A stretch of DNA of 64,000 nucleotides from Tanypteryx hageni. Lineage: Eukaryota; Arthropoda; Insecta; Odonata; Petaluridae. Shown here piece after piece: positions 1 through 21,600 of the stretch (position 1 is the stretch's first letter; each line of letters begins with the position of its first letter). The notes beneath the pieces were generated by a model, which was not told where the DNA came from, made no database searches, and worked only from the letters and a program-made list of their open reading frames with translations. The translations under genes were made by a program, and so were the position numbers. Location: NCBI GenBank assembly GCA_028673005.1, contig CM054116.1, forward strand, positions 67,163,211 through 67,227,210. Direction: 5' to 3'.

Positions 1-3000
1 GGATTTGTGGGATCAAATTTAACGACCATTCGCATCCGGGATTTTAAAGATATTTACAGTCGAATAAAAAACCTTCCCCGAGTTATTCAGATAGCGCAGG
101 CAGTGACCTTTGCGAATCGAAATAAAAAATAAGCTAATACTTTGCATTCATTATTGGCAACTTTTTCCAGTATTTAGTGTGACGCAAGGAAAATGACTGA
201 CAGGAAACATTCATAAAAGATTATTTAAAAGGTGGGGACGCCAATGGATTCCTTGAAAATGTCACACTAGAATTCGAATATGTATATCTTAAATGACAAA
301 TGCATCCATATCACTGCCAAGGCGGCGTTTGGCGAATCCACTGCTATTGAAAACAGACCTCAGATAACGGCGGCCCAGAAGCTGAAAATTTATTTGAAAA
401 TAGATTCTAAAAACGAACTTCGGCATAAATATTTTTAATGCCGCATTAACTTAATGGAATGGAGACAAAAAATCCCCCATACCAAACACTCCGTTTGGAA
501 ATTATGTCCAACTAACATCCGACCAACATTTCCAACGGCGAATCTCCACGACCGGGCAATGGGGTCAATAACGACCAATATCCGGCGGTTTTTAAGGGCC
601 AATCGAAGACTTTAATCCGCAAACCAGTAGCCATAAAGATATTACAGCCAACGTTGCAAATCCCGAGATCATTAACCCTCGAAACGCGATAAAAGCCGAA
701 CATCTAAATTGTCCTTGATAGGAAGACCTTTTACAGCCAAACAACGAGACATGTGTCCAGCCGCATGTTGGCATTCCGGAGATTTGAGGCGTGGATGAGA
801 CACGAATCTGCGGGAGGAAAGAGAGAACTGGAGGGAGGGAGAAAAGGAGGGGTGGGGTGGTAGGGAGATACGGGATGGGGTGGGAGGAGAGGTAGTAAAA
901 ATAATGGGAGCACGAAAGGGAAGGCGCGGTGAAAGGTTTTTTCAAGGTCGGAAAAATAAAAGTTTTGAAGTTCGTTCGGGAGGATGGAATGAGAGAGTGA
1001 GGGAGGGGGAAAGCGGAGGGAGGAGAGGAGCTCGGGAGAGTGTGAGGAATGAAAGAAAATAATGGAAGTCCTGAAAGATCGGAGGAGGGGAAGAAACGGG
1101 AAGGTGCGTCGAAATTACAGTCCTACGAAATTAAGACATCACCTCTTGCCGGACAGGTAGAGGCGGCTACGTGGGTGCTTAGTGGACTCTTGAGTGTGGA
1201 TCCGGTCGCGGCTACCGCGGTACCACATGCACCAAGGACATGCTTGCGGGCCGTTCACTCCTTTAACCACCCTCCCACTCCGCAGAGATGTTGAGCTAGG
1301 TAACCACCAACTAACGTTAGAATGTTGCTACGAAGATGGACAGTGGTCGAACATGGCTGTGTGTTTCGACTTCTTTCTCTTACCTTGGAGTGTTAACAAA
1401 TACGCGGCATTGGCGAATCGAACATAGGCCTAGTTTAGGTAAATGCGGAGTCAACGATCTGTTAGGTTTGGCGAGCTAAAGTATGAGCTGGTTATGGATT
1501 ACCAAAACTATCGTCCGCAAACTGATTTTATTTGTTCCACCGTGTTTCGATCTCAATTTCCCTCAGTGCCTGTAAGTTCTTACGAATAATTTGGAGTAGT
1601 TAGGGTGTTATATGAGAGAAAGGATACTACGGTGAAAAATTGAAATTTACAGTTAAGGAAATTAAAAAAATATATTCTCTAAAACAAACTCTTAACTGTA
1701 CGAATCTCAAAAAAAAAACAACCGTCGACCTCCCTATCCCATAGGAGTTTGTTTTAAAGAATTTTTTAAATTTCTAACTGTTAATTTTTATTTAGGGTGT
1801 GGTAATCCAAAATGCATAGCTTTTACTGTTGCGGTTAATGGCGCGCTTGATACTTTAAAAAAATGTTCTCGGAATTGTGCTACTATAATCTTTACACAGC
1901 CAGTTCAGCGATGCATAATGATGCAGCTGGTCAATTACATAAAGAAGTTTAAAAATCTTTGCTCAGGGTGGATTTAGGAATATTGATAAAAATCAACTCT
2001 TTAATGTTTTTTGGACTTTCAATAAGCAAACTCCTTAATGAGCGCCACTGATTCTTGGAGATGTTTTCCAATACGCTTAAGAAAATTAGAGATACGAAGG
2101 CTTTTCGGTACATCATGGTGAACATTGATTTTGGGTCAATAATTAAAAAAAAATCAAATTATAAAGGAAGTTTTTCATAAAATCTTATTCATAAAGAATC
2201 TAAATACTTTTTTATGAGAATTTTTGTAAAATTCGCAACACAATCGCAAAAAGACAAAACTTTAACATCGTTTTACATCTCTATAATTCTAAATTCACCT
2301 TTTTTACGATTAAGATACAAGGATTAAAAATTAAGTTTTAAGGCTATATAGATGAGAGAATTGATACGTACTTTAATTTCGTCAGCGATGCATGAAAACA
2401 ACGCCACAATTTGTCATTTCTGTAGCTCCGTCTCATACATATTTAACCAATATGATTTGAAAAAACATGAATTAAAATCTCGATGTATATACTTCTGACA
2501 CAATAAAATACGGTGTGCTAAAATGCGTCTCAGTCATGCGCAAATTATAATTGCAATTGTTCGCGAGTGCACTTGTTGACAATAAGTACAAGAACTATGG
2601 AGTAATAACTAGTAAGAATTTGATCAATGTTTGTCCGAGAAAATTATTTCGGTTTCCGAACCGAAATATTTGCGAAAAACTGTAATGTTTTGTGGTATAC
2701 CTGTCCCTTTAAAAAGTGTTATAACTGATTCAACGGTACGAACACACATGGTTTATGCACACTGCAATAGATATATTTATTTATTTACATACTCTCGTTG
2801 CAGGTTGGCTACTTGCCAGGTGGCAACGCTAAATCAAATGCTGTATGTTTCAATACTTTCTGTAACGTTGCAACCCTAACACGATTGCATTGCTAATACT
2901 CTTGTCATTGATGGAAAGTTTACAGCACCGTTTCAACCTTTTCCTCGACTATAAATCACACATCCATAGAAAAATAGATCTTGTTTGCATTTTGCTAGAT

Positions 3001-3769
3001 GATTTATTTTCACTCTACTTTTGCAGCATCGTTTGTCAATCTTAAACCTTTCCGTGGACCACCGCAAATCCCCTCACGGACCAACAGTTGAGAAAAACGA
3101 GATATATACGCACCCAGAAACTCTATAAATTTAAAGAATATATTCAGAAAGTGTTAGTAGTACAAAATTTTCTAGGATAAATAACTAATGGTGTTAGTTC
3201 TAATGGACTTAAAAAGTCAAACTGACTCGATACGTCCATGTTGATATTATGGACCAACTTTAAATCGGGAAATGTATTTACCTTTCATAATCCATCAGTA
3301 AAACTGAATTCAGGCAATACAAAGGCAGTAATTTTATACAATAGTGGCATTGTCTTTGAGTATTTCTCTCTTAATTAATTCCTTCTTTCCTATTATCTTT
3401 CATTGGAAATTGTTTTTTATCACTCTTGGTATCAAAACTTTTTATAACAACATCACCAAACACAAAGGTTCATGGCCATGAAGAACTATCCTACAATGAA
3501 GAAACAGTTAACTATCACCAAAGGCATTTCATAAAATAAAAATCCTCGCTGGTTAAACTTTCCACATCGTGAAAAGAGAATTAAACCAGAAAACAATAAG
3601 TTTAACCATCAAGTAAGAGCATGGACGTATTGATACAAGTGCTCTCTGCAAGGCGCTATATGAAAGACTTAACGGAGGTAATTACTTACCTGTAGAGGGA
3701 CTGGCCAATGAACACGCCGTAAGGCAGTTTCGAAATGTACCTGTGTAGCGCCAATTCAATTATTTAGAG
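1..3769. other. No gene identified; CpG-rich left end then AT-rich DNA
   Basis: I see no supported coding exon here. The first ~1.45 kb is CpG-rich, and roughly 820-1040 is strongly purine-rich on the plus strand (GGGAGGA-type runs). Such a stretch could be the promoter side of a gene lying to the left of the window, but no splice-consistent exon was found. From ~1.5 to 3.75 kb the sequence is AT-rich with many stops in all frames and nothing I can name. Confidence 0.5.
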
Positions 3770-4053
3770 CAGTGGTGCACAACCTACGGGCCGCGAAGCT
3801 ACGATGAAAAAGCAATTCGAAAAATTTAACACACAAACTCATACATTTTTATTAAAATTTTGATAATGAAACATTTAACATTGAAATGTTAACCACAAGA
3901 ACCTTATTTAGGATTTTCACTTGCATGGCACCCCATAATACATAGGTAACTTCCGATTTAAACTCGAATCCGATCAGCCGAGGAATTAAGTATATTCAAT
4001 GCGGCCCGCCGAAGGATTCGCAACCACCGATGGAAAAAAGTTGGGCAACACTG
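3770..4053. mobile_element. hAT-type MITE (284 bp)
   Basis: The element begins CAGTGGTGCACAAC and ends GTTGGGCAACACTG, which are imperfect terminal inverted repeats of hAT type. It is flanked by 8-bp direct repeats that match at 7 of 8 positions: ATTTAGAG at 3762-3769 and TTTTAGAG at 4054-4061. The inside carries GCGGCCCG-like GC-rich words near each end and has no open reading frame. The 8-bp duplication and the CA..TG ends support the hAT superfamily. Confidence 0.75.
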
Positions 4054-4158
4054 TTTTAGAGGACGGACGCAAATTTTGCTTAAACGTGATTTTTAGACAA
4101 ATCTAATAAAATTTTATCCATCACATCCTTTCAGCGGGGGAATCGCAAGATTATTCAG

Positions 4159-6429
4159 TAGGGTGTATCGAAAAAATCGAAAGTTTGAATTTGAATTAGG
4201 CGCTATGCGGAAAAGTTGTGGGACCATAGTAGTACCTCGTAAAAAAAATTCGGGCTCGATCGAATAAATTTTGCTATCCCCGAACGAGCTTCAAAGTTTC
4301 GAGATTTTGACTAAAATTGAGGTTTTGTATAATAAAGTTCGGATGGACTTTCCGCGTGTAGATTTTGGTACATGTGCAATCTAAAGTCACTAAATACTAG
4401 ATTAAGCCTAGTCAGAGACAAAATCAGAGGTTTTGGGTACTTTGGGGGATGCTCCGCCCCCTCAAAATGTCTTAAAAATTTCGCTGTTTTTCACCCAAAT
4501 GCGACATTTGTCAGTACTGGAGAGTGCAGCTCTTCGCCCGGTTCCTATAAGTATAAAAAAGAAACAGACTCAGAACTCACCACGAGAAGGTGGCTGCACA
4601 TCTAGTTCCGCTCTAACCCAACCAACCAACCAATGATGGGTTTAATGCCTACAGACAATGACAATTGTATTGGTAAGTACCAAAAATGAGACTTGTGAAG
4701 GCTACTAGACAAATCGTTTGAAGAAACAAGTGTTTGTATCAGTGTCAATGCCTCGAAACTGGTGTTTGGTGTCAAACGATGGCATCCTTTGCCTTGATCT
4801 TAAAGTATTTTGAATTAAGCCATCACGATTTTCAGCTCCGCAGTCGCTTAATGAAGCTTTTGTGACCTCCTTAACTGTACACTTCACGGCCTGAGTATGA
4901 CACGGAAAAGCGTCATACAATGATACCTGGGAAGGATCGTCGATAAAGGAGCGAATTTACTATTTAATAGAGGGCACATTAAATGTGCGAGCGTGAGCAG
5001 GTGTCTCAAGAGCCTCACTTCTTGCTTTTAAGATGCGAGACACGGCCAAAACCCAAACATCTCGCTGCTCATCTCCCAACATTGCAATAAAGATGTTTTC
5101 GGGGTGAGCGTAAAAAGCATTGTGCGCAATGACAGGATCAATAACTGCTTGATACTTCTTCGGGAAGAACCGTGTTTTGCTGATGCACTCCCAAAGGAGT
5201 CTGCTTCCATCTTTGCAAGAATGTCTCGTTTTAAACGCAAATCACATGGGAGCAAACACATTTAAGATGAAAGTGACAATTAGCAGATGGTTTAGTGGTG
5301 CTTATATATAATCTCAGGATTCTGTTTGCAGTTGTGACCCATCTGGCATGACTGATTGGAACATGATCTCGCTTGGAGAGTTCCACTGGGCAATCACCTG
5401 AGTTGATTGCTTGGCATATCTTGTAAAGATATTGCTGGTCTTTACTGAGTTTTCTGGAGTCCAGAACAGGTAAGCCCACTTTAATGGGTTTAAATTTTGT
5501 GACTGGCAGGTCCTTACAATCTGCTAACTGCTTTCCTATGAGACCTGAATATGATGTTGGACCGCTTGTACTGTACTATCTATGAGCCACCAATCCTACG
5601 TGGCTTTTCCGAGTAAATTCGCTCCTTTATCGACGATCCTTCCCAGGTATCATTGTATGACGCTTTTCCGTGTCATACTCAGGCCGTGAAGTGTACAGTT
5701 AAGGAGGTCACAAAAGCTTCATTAAGCGTCTGCGGAGCTGAAAATCGTGATGGCTTAATTCAAAATGCTTTAAGATCAAGGCAAAGGATGCCATCGTTTG
5801 ACACCAAACACCAGTTTCGAGGCATTGACACTGATAGTGACACTTCTTAAACAAACACTTGTTTCTTCAAACGATTTGTCTAGTAGCCTTCACAAGTCTC
5901 ATTTTTGGTACTTACCAATACAATTGTCATTCTCTGTAGGCATTAAACCCATCATTGGTTGGTTGGTTGGGTTAGAGCGGAACTAGATGTGCAGCCACCT
6001 TCTCGTGGTGAGTTCTGAGTCTGTTTCTTTTTTATACTTATAGGAACCGGGCGAAGAACTGCACTCTCCAGTACTGACAAATGTCGCATTTGGGTGAAAA
6101 ACAGCGAAATTTTTAAGACATTTTGAGGGGGCGGAGCATCCCCCAAAGTACCCAAAACCTCTGATTTTGTCTCTGACTAGGCTTAATCTAGTATTTAGTG
6201 ACTTTAGATTGCACATGTACCAAAATCTACACGCGGAAAGTCCATCCGAACTTTATTATACAAAACCTCAATTTTAGTCAAAATCTCGAAACTTTGAAGC
6301 TCGTTCGGGGATAGCAAAATTTATTCGATCGAGCCCGAATTTTTTTTACGAGGTACTACTATGGTCCCACAACTTTTCCGCATAGCGCCTAATTCAAATT
6401 CAAACTTTCGATTTTTTCGATACACCCTA
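4159..6429. mobile_element. DNA transposon with ~0.8-kb inverted arms, superfamily unassigned
   Basis: Two nearly identical arms lie in inverted orientation, about 4159-4961 and 5615-6429, separated by ~650 bp. The tips read TAGGGTGTATCGAAAAAATC on both sides. Flanks TTATTCAG (4151-4158) and TTAATCAG (6430-6437) look like an 8-bp target-site duplication with one mismatch. The centre and the left arm encode the decayed C-terminal part of a transposase on the minus strand; the right arm repeats only the last part of that gene. The pair of 77-aa ORFs inside the arms are mirror copies, not host genes. The 8-bp duplication is compatible with P, hAT, Zisupton-type or other families; I cannot decide between them. 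Confidence 0.8.
4705..5560 (-). pseudogene. Transposase remnant of the long-arm element
   Basis: Reading leftward on the minus strand from ~5560, one frame contains the words SKDQQYLYKICQAI and HARWVTTANRILRLY (to about 5250). A second frame continues from ~5222 with KTRHSCKDGSRLLWE, VIDPVIAHNAF and AHPENIFIAMLGDE. It then meets two adjacent stop codons near 4956 and resumes in the same frame as IRSFIDDPSQ...FPCHTQAVKCTVKEVTKAS, ending near 4705. I recall this set of motifs from transposon-derived proteins repeated in arthropod genomes. At least one frameshift (near 5230-5250) and the double stop mean the copy is dead. The N-terminal half is missing: the right arm, an inverted copy of the 3' end, takes its place. 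Confidence 0.7.
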
Positions 6430-6437
6430 TTAATCAG

Positions 6438-6760
6438 GCCACCTCGCCGTTAGGCCTACGCCTGCAAGCAAACGGTGTTTTTACCTCCCATCCGAGGGTC
6501 ATTTACGGGAGTTGTGGCGAAGTGACGGCTTTCCGCATAGCGAGCTTGGATTCGAATCCTGGTGGAGGCCGGTTCTTCAACCTAGGCATGCCTCTCCCCG
6601 ACTTGTGTGTCGTGAGGACACGCAAGTACAGCATTCCGTTCTTCAGAAGGGACATTAATCAGTGTGCCCCCTTGGGCGTTTTTCGTAATAGTTGACTAAT
6701 GCCGACACCTCCCTTCTGTGCGAATGCGTGGGTCAGGGACGGGCCTTGGGGATATGGCGT
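6438..6760 (+). repeat. tRNA-derived SINE (approximate ends)
   Basis: A box A-like word, TGGCGAAGTGACGG (6514-6527), is followed 20 bp later by a box B match, GGATTCGAATCC (6548-6559). This is the internal pol III promoter spacing of a tRNA-like head. The body after it is GC-richer than its surroundings and ends vaguely near 6760. It abuts the right target-site duplication of the long-arm transposon. The head is too diverged and lacks the pairing to be a functional tRNA gene. Confidence 0.5.
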
Positions 6761-7652
6761 TTATGGCAATATTTTAGGAAATACCTTGATTATGTAGAAT
6801 GTTAGTATTTCCCAGCGTTTTAATAAAGTATAATAACGTTTGTATCGAAAATAACTTTAAATATTAAATCAATACTTATTTATGGGAAAATAAACGTTTG
6901 CAGGAATGTTGGGCGCTTTTTATAAGTGGCGCCTATGGCAAATGACACCTTCGCCATACCCTAGTTAGGGCAGTGGTGTGAATAAGAATTGATCTTCCAT
7001 GTTGGGGGTTGTGAAGAAGATGATGCTAATACGTTTCTTAGGTGAATACGAAAATACGACCAATAATGGGAATTATTCGGAGTAAATTAGAGTCAACTCC
7101 TCCATAATAATAAACACATACGTATCAATGAAGTCAGTTTATAATAGAAGTACTTTAAAGAAAGATACTACACACCTATGCCAAATTTCACACAGGCAGA
7201 TAATAAACACATCATAAGCAGGAATCCAGGAAAATAATAATGTAGTATTAATAGGAAATAACGACGGCTTTTTATCTGAGACGAAACTGAAAATTCTGAT
7301 AAATACGGTAACACCCTAAAAAGAAATTGTGATGTTAGAAGGGACGCGCGTAGCATCCAATATAGCCAGTCCAGAAAGAAAAAGAAAAGAGACAAAAGGT
7401 TATGAACAATGAAAAGATCGGAACAGGATGTCTAAAAGGAGCAGAATATACTTGGGAGGTGGGAAAAAAGATTTTTAAGAGAACACGAACACGGAAAACC
7501 GGGTTCAGGAACATCGTCTCGGCATCTAATTTGGAGGCAGTGGCGTAACTATGCTTCTGTAATCGTAGGTGGGTTCTGAAACAAAAGGGAAGCATAAGGT
7601 CTAGAATACTAACTATAATGACACTGAAATAAGGTATATAGGGCAAATTATA
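6761..7652. other. Intergenic AT-rich DNA downstream of the PRMT gene
   Basis: No exon supported. The short minus-strand ORFs here (up to 108 codons) have no motif and no plausible splice neighbours. Confidence 0.5.
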
Positions 7653-7658
7653 TTTATT
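7653..7658 (-). terminator. Candidate polyadenylation signal of the PRMT gene
   Basis: AATAAA on the minus strand (TTTATT on plus), about 300 bp after the PRMT stop codon. It is the first canonical hexamer I noticed downstream. AT-rich DNA makes chance hexamers common, so this is only a candidate. Confidence 0.35.
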
Positions 7659-7959
7659 CAAGGGATGCCTTTGGCAATTATTCCATTGTCCCGAGTCGTA
7701 TTTGCCAACCGTTTCGCATTACTTAACAGTTCAAAAGTTTACACAGGTTTAAAACTCGGGGTAAATATATTCATACGGAAAAATCATACATTAGTAAGAT
7801 GTAAAACAAGGATTTAAACAGAAAGAACAACTAGTGAATCAATACCAGACAAAAAAAAACATTTTCTTAACTAAGAGAAAGTAAGACAAATCAACCTCCG
7901 TAAATATTTTTATCTTAAAGTAGTCTTTTTAATGATTTTAACGTTTCTAAGTTCTCAAC

Positions 7960-17414
<9,455 letters not shown>

Positions 17415-17700
17415 GATATATTTTGGTGGAAAAAATTTCAAATGTTATTTAACATAAACATAAGGTAAAAACAGTTTTAATTCATACAACCACGTTCTCT
17501 GACAGTTGCGCTGAACGATGCGTGGCTGTCTACTACTTTAGAAACAGCTGAACTTTGTATTGCGTTACTAAGTCGTGTAGGTGTTGGTCATAAAATGTGA
17601 CAGCTGTTAGCTAATTAACTATAACTCTTTATTACAATATGGAAGGAATGCATATCAGAAGTATCTACTGTTTAATAATTGAAATCTTTTTAATAATATC
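17415..17700. promoter_or_regulatory. Divergent promoter region between PRMT and LYSMD
   Basis: Only 286 bp separate the PRMT start codon (minus strand) from the proposed LYSMD start codon (plus strand). Both 5' UTRs and promoters must fit here unless upstream noncoding exons exist. No TATA box was convincing. This is an inference from the spacing. Confidence 0.5.
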
Positions 17701-18615
17701 ATGAAAAGGGGTTCTTTCTTTTCCGTTACAAAAGAAAGAAAGGAGCCTAAGTAGGTCTTGAAATTAAGTAGAATTTAATTTCGTTTGAAAGGATTTTCAG
17801 TGATTTGGATGATTTTATTTCAGAAAGCAGAAAAATAGAGGAATTTCGTATCGAAAAGGTAGCTATAAGGACAATCAGTATGTGTTCTTTGAGCCATCCG
17901 AGAGTGAAGATGAAGGAGAGGAAGAATTGTTTGTCCTTCGACCCAAGAGGAAAACGGAGAAGTTCGTTGAAAGAGTGTTACAACAAGGGGATACACTTCT
18001 AAACATAGCTGTGCAATATGGATACTCTGTTAGTAATCTGAATATCAGTGTTGGTCGTATTTTTGCTCTATCGCATTTCATTGTAAAAAAATTGTTTTCA
18101 AGGTGGAAGAACTCAAACGTATCAACCACATACACAAAGACAATGAAATCTTTGCCAGGACAACATTAAAAGTTCCTATGAGAATATTGGAAACAGCTGC
18201 TGTCCATAGTGGTGTGAAAGAAACGGATAGCTCTCCAAGGGATCACAAGTCGGAAGACAAGAATGTGTGTGAAAATAATCGCGTAAGAACTGTAAGTATA
18301 AGTGACGCGTATCGTGCTTCAAAGCTGGAAGGAAACGATGCAGAAGCTGCTCGTAGATTTCTTGCGGCAATGGATCAAGATTTAGCCAGAATTAGGGAAA
18401 ATGCTTCCTCAAAAGTACAGGCTCAAGGTTATGAATTCTCTGTGGCCGACATAGACGATGCAACTTCACCTGGACCCTTAAGTCAAAGTGCTAAAGCAGA
18501 TAAACAAGAGTCCAACTTGACTTGGGTTCAACTTCTTATTTGTTCATTATTATTAGGATTCATTGCACCTATTGTGTATGTAATATACTTGGCAGAAGAA
18601 ACCAAGAGTCCTTGA
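17701..18615 (+). CDS. LysM domain membrane protein, LYSMD3/LYSMD4-like (three coding exons)
   Basis: Exons 17701-17750, 17824-18028 and 18103-18615, joined with two small GT-AG introns, give one 255-aa frame. An acidic N-terminal patch (SESEDEGEEE, residues 42-51) precedes a single LysM motif at about 66-110: VLQQGDTLLNIAVQYGYS, then VEELKRINHI, ending LKVP. The LysM is split by intron 2 exactly between GYS and VEE. A hydrophobic stretch at about 225-247 (TWVQLLICSLLLGF...VYVIY) near the C-terminus makes this a single-pass, probably C-tail-anchored membrane protein. Vertebrate LYSMD3/4 have the same LysM-then-TM plan. The start at 17701 is the only upstream ATG I found that joins in frame across a 73-bp intron; the donor GTAGGT is acceptable but not ideal, so the N-terminal 17 residues are less certain. 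The biochemical role of animal LYSMD proteins is poorly known. Confidence 0.85.
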
Positions 18616-21600
18616 TATATTTTTATAGTTGCCTTCACTGCACTGGTAATTTCCAGTTGCCTTATGTAAGATTTGATAAAAAGATTGTAATATTTACTTA
18701 TATACATTGACGTTGGTACTATTTTTGTAATGATCAATTTTAAAACGAAAATACATTATTTATCATAACCTGGCATTCAATAATTGCCTTATACTTTACA
18801 TCAAATTGAAAAAGTTTTACAAGCCAGGTAGTTCTTATAATCCTTTATTATGTTCCCAAAATACACAACTTGTGCGTTAATGTAGTAGAGCAGCCCTTGA
18901 CAGTACACAACAGCTTTGCAATGCAATTGCGGGTCCACTCTTAGTGGCTTGGGAAACAAAATTTAACTACTATAAAAATACAGTTTCTGCTGAAACTTTC
19001 AAGTTATACTGGCACTAATAAAGGAAATACCTTAATCAAACAATTCAGAGCTAAAAATATATCAATACGGGGTATTATGGGATAGTAATGAGGCCATCAA
19101 CAAAAGTCCATATTTGTACTGACTTACTATTCCCTGAATAAAGATTTTTTACATTTCAAAACGGCAAAGAATGAAGGAAAAAAAACTTAAGGCATCAGCC
19201 AATAAGCATCGATGACAAATGGGTTGACAAATATGGAACAGTTTCATTCACTCCATCATTCATATCAGCTGTGACTGGGAGAAATCGATGCTATAAATTG
19301 AACCACCAGTACAAAAATGCTTGTATTGTTTAGGCATCATATCTGGCTGAATACATCCATCACTAACACCCTACATCAGGCCTAAAGATCACACAAGGAG
19401 ATTACACAACCTCCACCCATTCATTATACGAACAGCCAACATATATTAATGAAGAACATACTGTTACATGTACCAGTTGGCAAAATTAACAACAGGCCTT
19501 ACATTCCAGGCCATAGGTCCACTATATATATATTACTACTAAAATGAATCAACACCAGTTTGATGTGATGTTACGTTATATATTCAGGTACACAGTCATC
19601 AGCGATGCTGATTGAGGTTTATTAAACATAGCAAAGGAATGATGTACCATTAGAATGTCTTCCACACCCTGCACAGTTAACTCTCAACAACTAACTTTCA
19701 CAACACAAAATCAACACCATCGACTAAGACAAAATACATAAAATTAGATTCCATCAACTTTGCAATTGGAAACATTTTTGTCCATGTTTATTAAAATATG
19801 CATACACTACAACCAAGTACTTAAACAAAAATATGACTTACAAAAATGTCTTCATAAAAATGAAATCGATTCCTTGCATTGAATATAAAAAAAGAACATC
19901 ACATCAATGGGTGAAAAATGCAGGTGTTTTTTCATAGTAATCCAAGTCATTTTCAGTTGGAGCATCATTCCAGATGTGGGAATTGTATGAACCACAATAT
20001 TTTGGGGAGATGCAAATGCAGGCTGTCAGTTGACGAAACAGCCAGAGTAAAGCCAAGAAAGTATATAGGAAGGAAACAGTTAAGTGGGAATGGTAAGGTT
20101 AGACATGGCAGGCCCAGCAAGGCAGATTCAACACGTGTGGCCAGCATTGTCCCGGACACTGCAATGGAAAAAGCACAATTTAGTCGATTGAAATTTAACT
20201 AACACTATTCTTAGGACAAAGAGACCCAAACAAATTAATATCAATGTTGACTTTAAATTTAGCTTAAAAACATTTTAAATGGTGCCGCCCCACTACCTAA
20301 AGGAAAGGTAAGTCTTCTGAAGTAAACTCAAAAATTTAAGTTTTGCATATGCTAATTCATAACAGCACTTCCACTGATTTAGTAAATTTCCTTTATGTAA
20401 TATAAAGTCGGTAGAGACCTTGATTTTCAAATAAAATTACCAAATGCCTATGATCAGACTATGCTCAATTCTATACCACCTCCAAAGGCCCAAAACAATG
20501 AATACATAATGTTATCCTTGAATAATCTACCAAAAACAATGAGCTGCATAGATTTCATATTTCCAATCAACCATAGATTGAAAGGATTAAATCACAAAAT
20601 TACCCAAGCAAAAACTCACCACATTTGGGCAAATAAAAACCAAAACTGGTTTAGCAATAACTGAGTTTTCAAACGATAATTTGGACCAGTGGTCTTCAAC
20701 ATGGGCAATAGTGGGCATTATAGGATTTTTGGAGGGTGCTTTTGATAAGCTAATATGGAAAGTGGACAGTGAACTTATTTCAAATAGAAAATTATATTTA
20801 AGGTGGGCATTGAATAAAAAGATTGAAGATCTATGAATTAGACCAATGGACTATATGAAAGGTCACTGACAACAGCAATTAACTAGTCCTTAACCTGTTC
20901 AAGTTCTACCATGACATTACCACAAAGACAATTAAAATTGACTACAAAGTTTTCCGTAAAATTTCGTCTTCATTTCCAAAATTTTAACTCCAGTACAAGT
21001 TTTCACATACAGTACCTAAACACAGCTAGTTATACATGTTAAAAATAACATCTGATGAACCCAATGAAAAAATGATTCTTTCTTTTTGAGAAATTTTACC
21101 ATATCTTTCTCGTTTGCAATTCATTATTTCCAATTTCAGTGACAATGGTTTATTTCCTACTCAAATAGTGAATTGCTTTTATTAACTATTTATCCATTAT
21201 GTTTGCCCAATATTAGCCTGTTACTATTTGTTTTTCACACTCACTCGATATTCTTTAAGCCCATATCACCTCTTAAAATTATAAATAATCTACAAAGTTA
21301 AAACAAACAAGGCCTTTATCAACTTCAATCTTAAATATAAATGATAAAAAAATTGATGAAAATCAATTACAGAATTTAAATAAAAAGGAAGTATGGTTAA
21401 AAACAAGGTAAAAAGTTAATATTTTCAACGGCTAAACTAATTATCCTCATTGCTCTTCTTTTGCACTTGTGACATGATTCTGATTGGTTAAGATATTTTA
21501 ATAAAGCCACATAACAGTATAATGGAAAATAAAACTGTTCTGGGTTTAAGACCATATTATGCAATAATAAACCAAGGTCTCTCTTTACAGATTTGGGAGG

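Noticed and set aside
4372..6216. Identical 77-codon and 67-codon ORFs at 4372-4636 and 5952-6216
   Set aside because: They are the two mirror copies of the transposon arm outside the transposase frame.
6505..6580. tRNA gene
   Set aside because: Box A and box B words are present, but the region does not fold into a full cloverleaf that I can see and continues into a SINE-like body.
7335..7661. 108-codon minus-strand ORF downstream of PRMT
   Set aside because: Hydrophobic and aromatic composition of AT-rich noncoding DNA; overlaps the candidate poly(A) region.
19918..20202. 94-codon plus-strand ORF with several Cys residues
   Set aside because: Single-exon, no recognisable zinc-finger spacing, overlapped by a 64-codon ORF on the other strand, located in probable 3' UTR.
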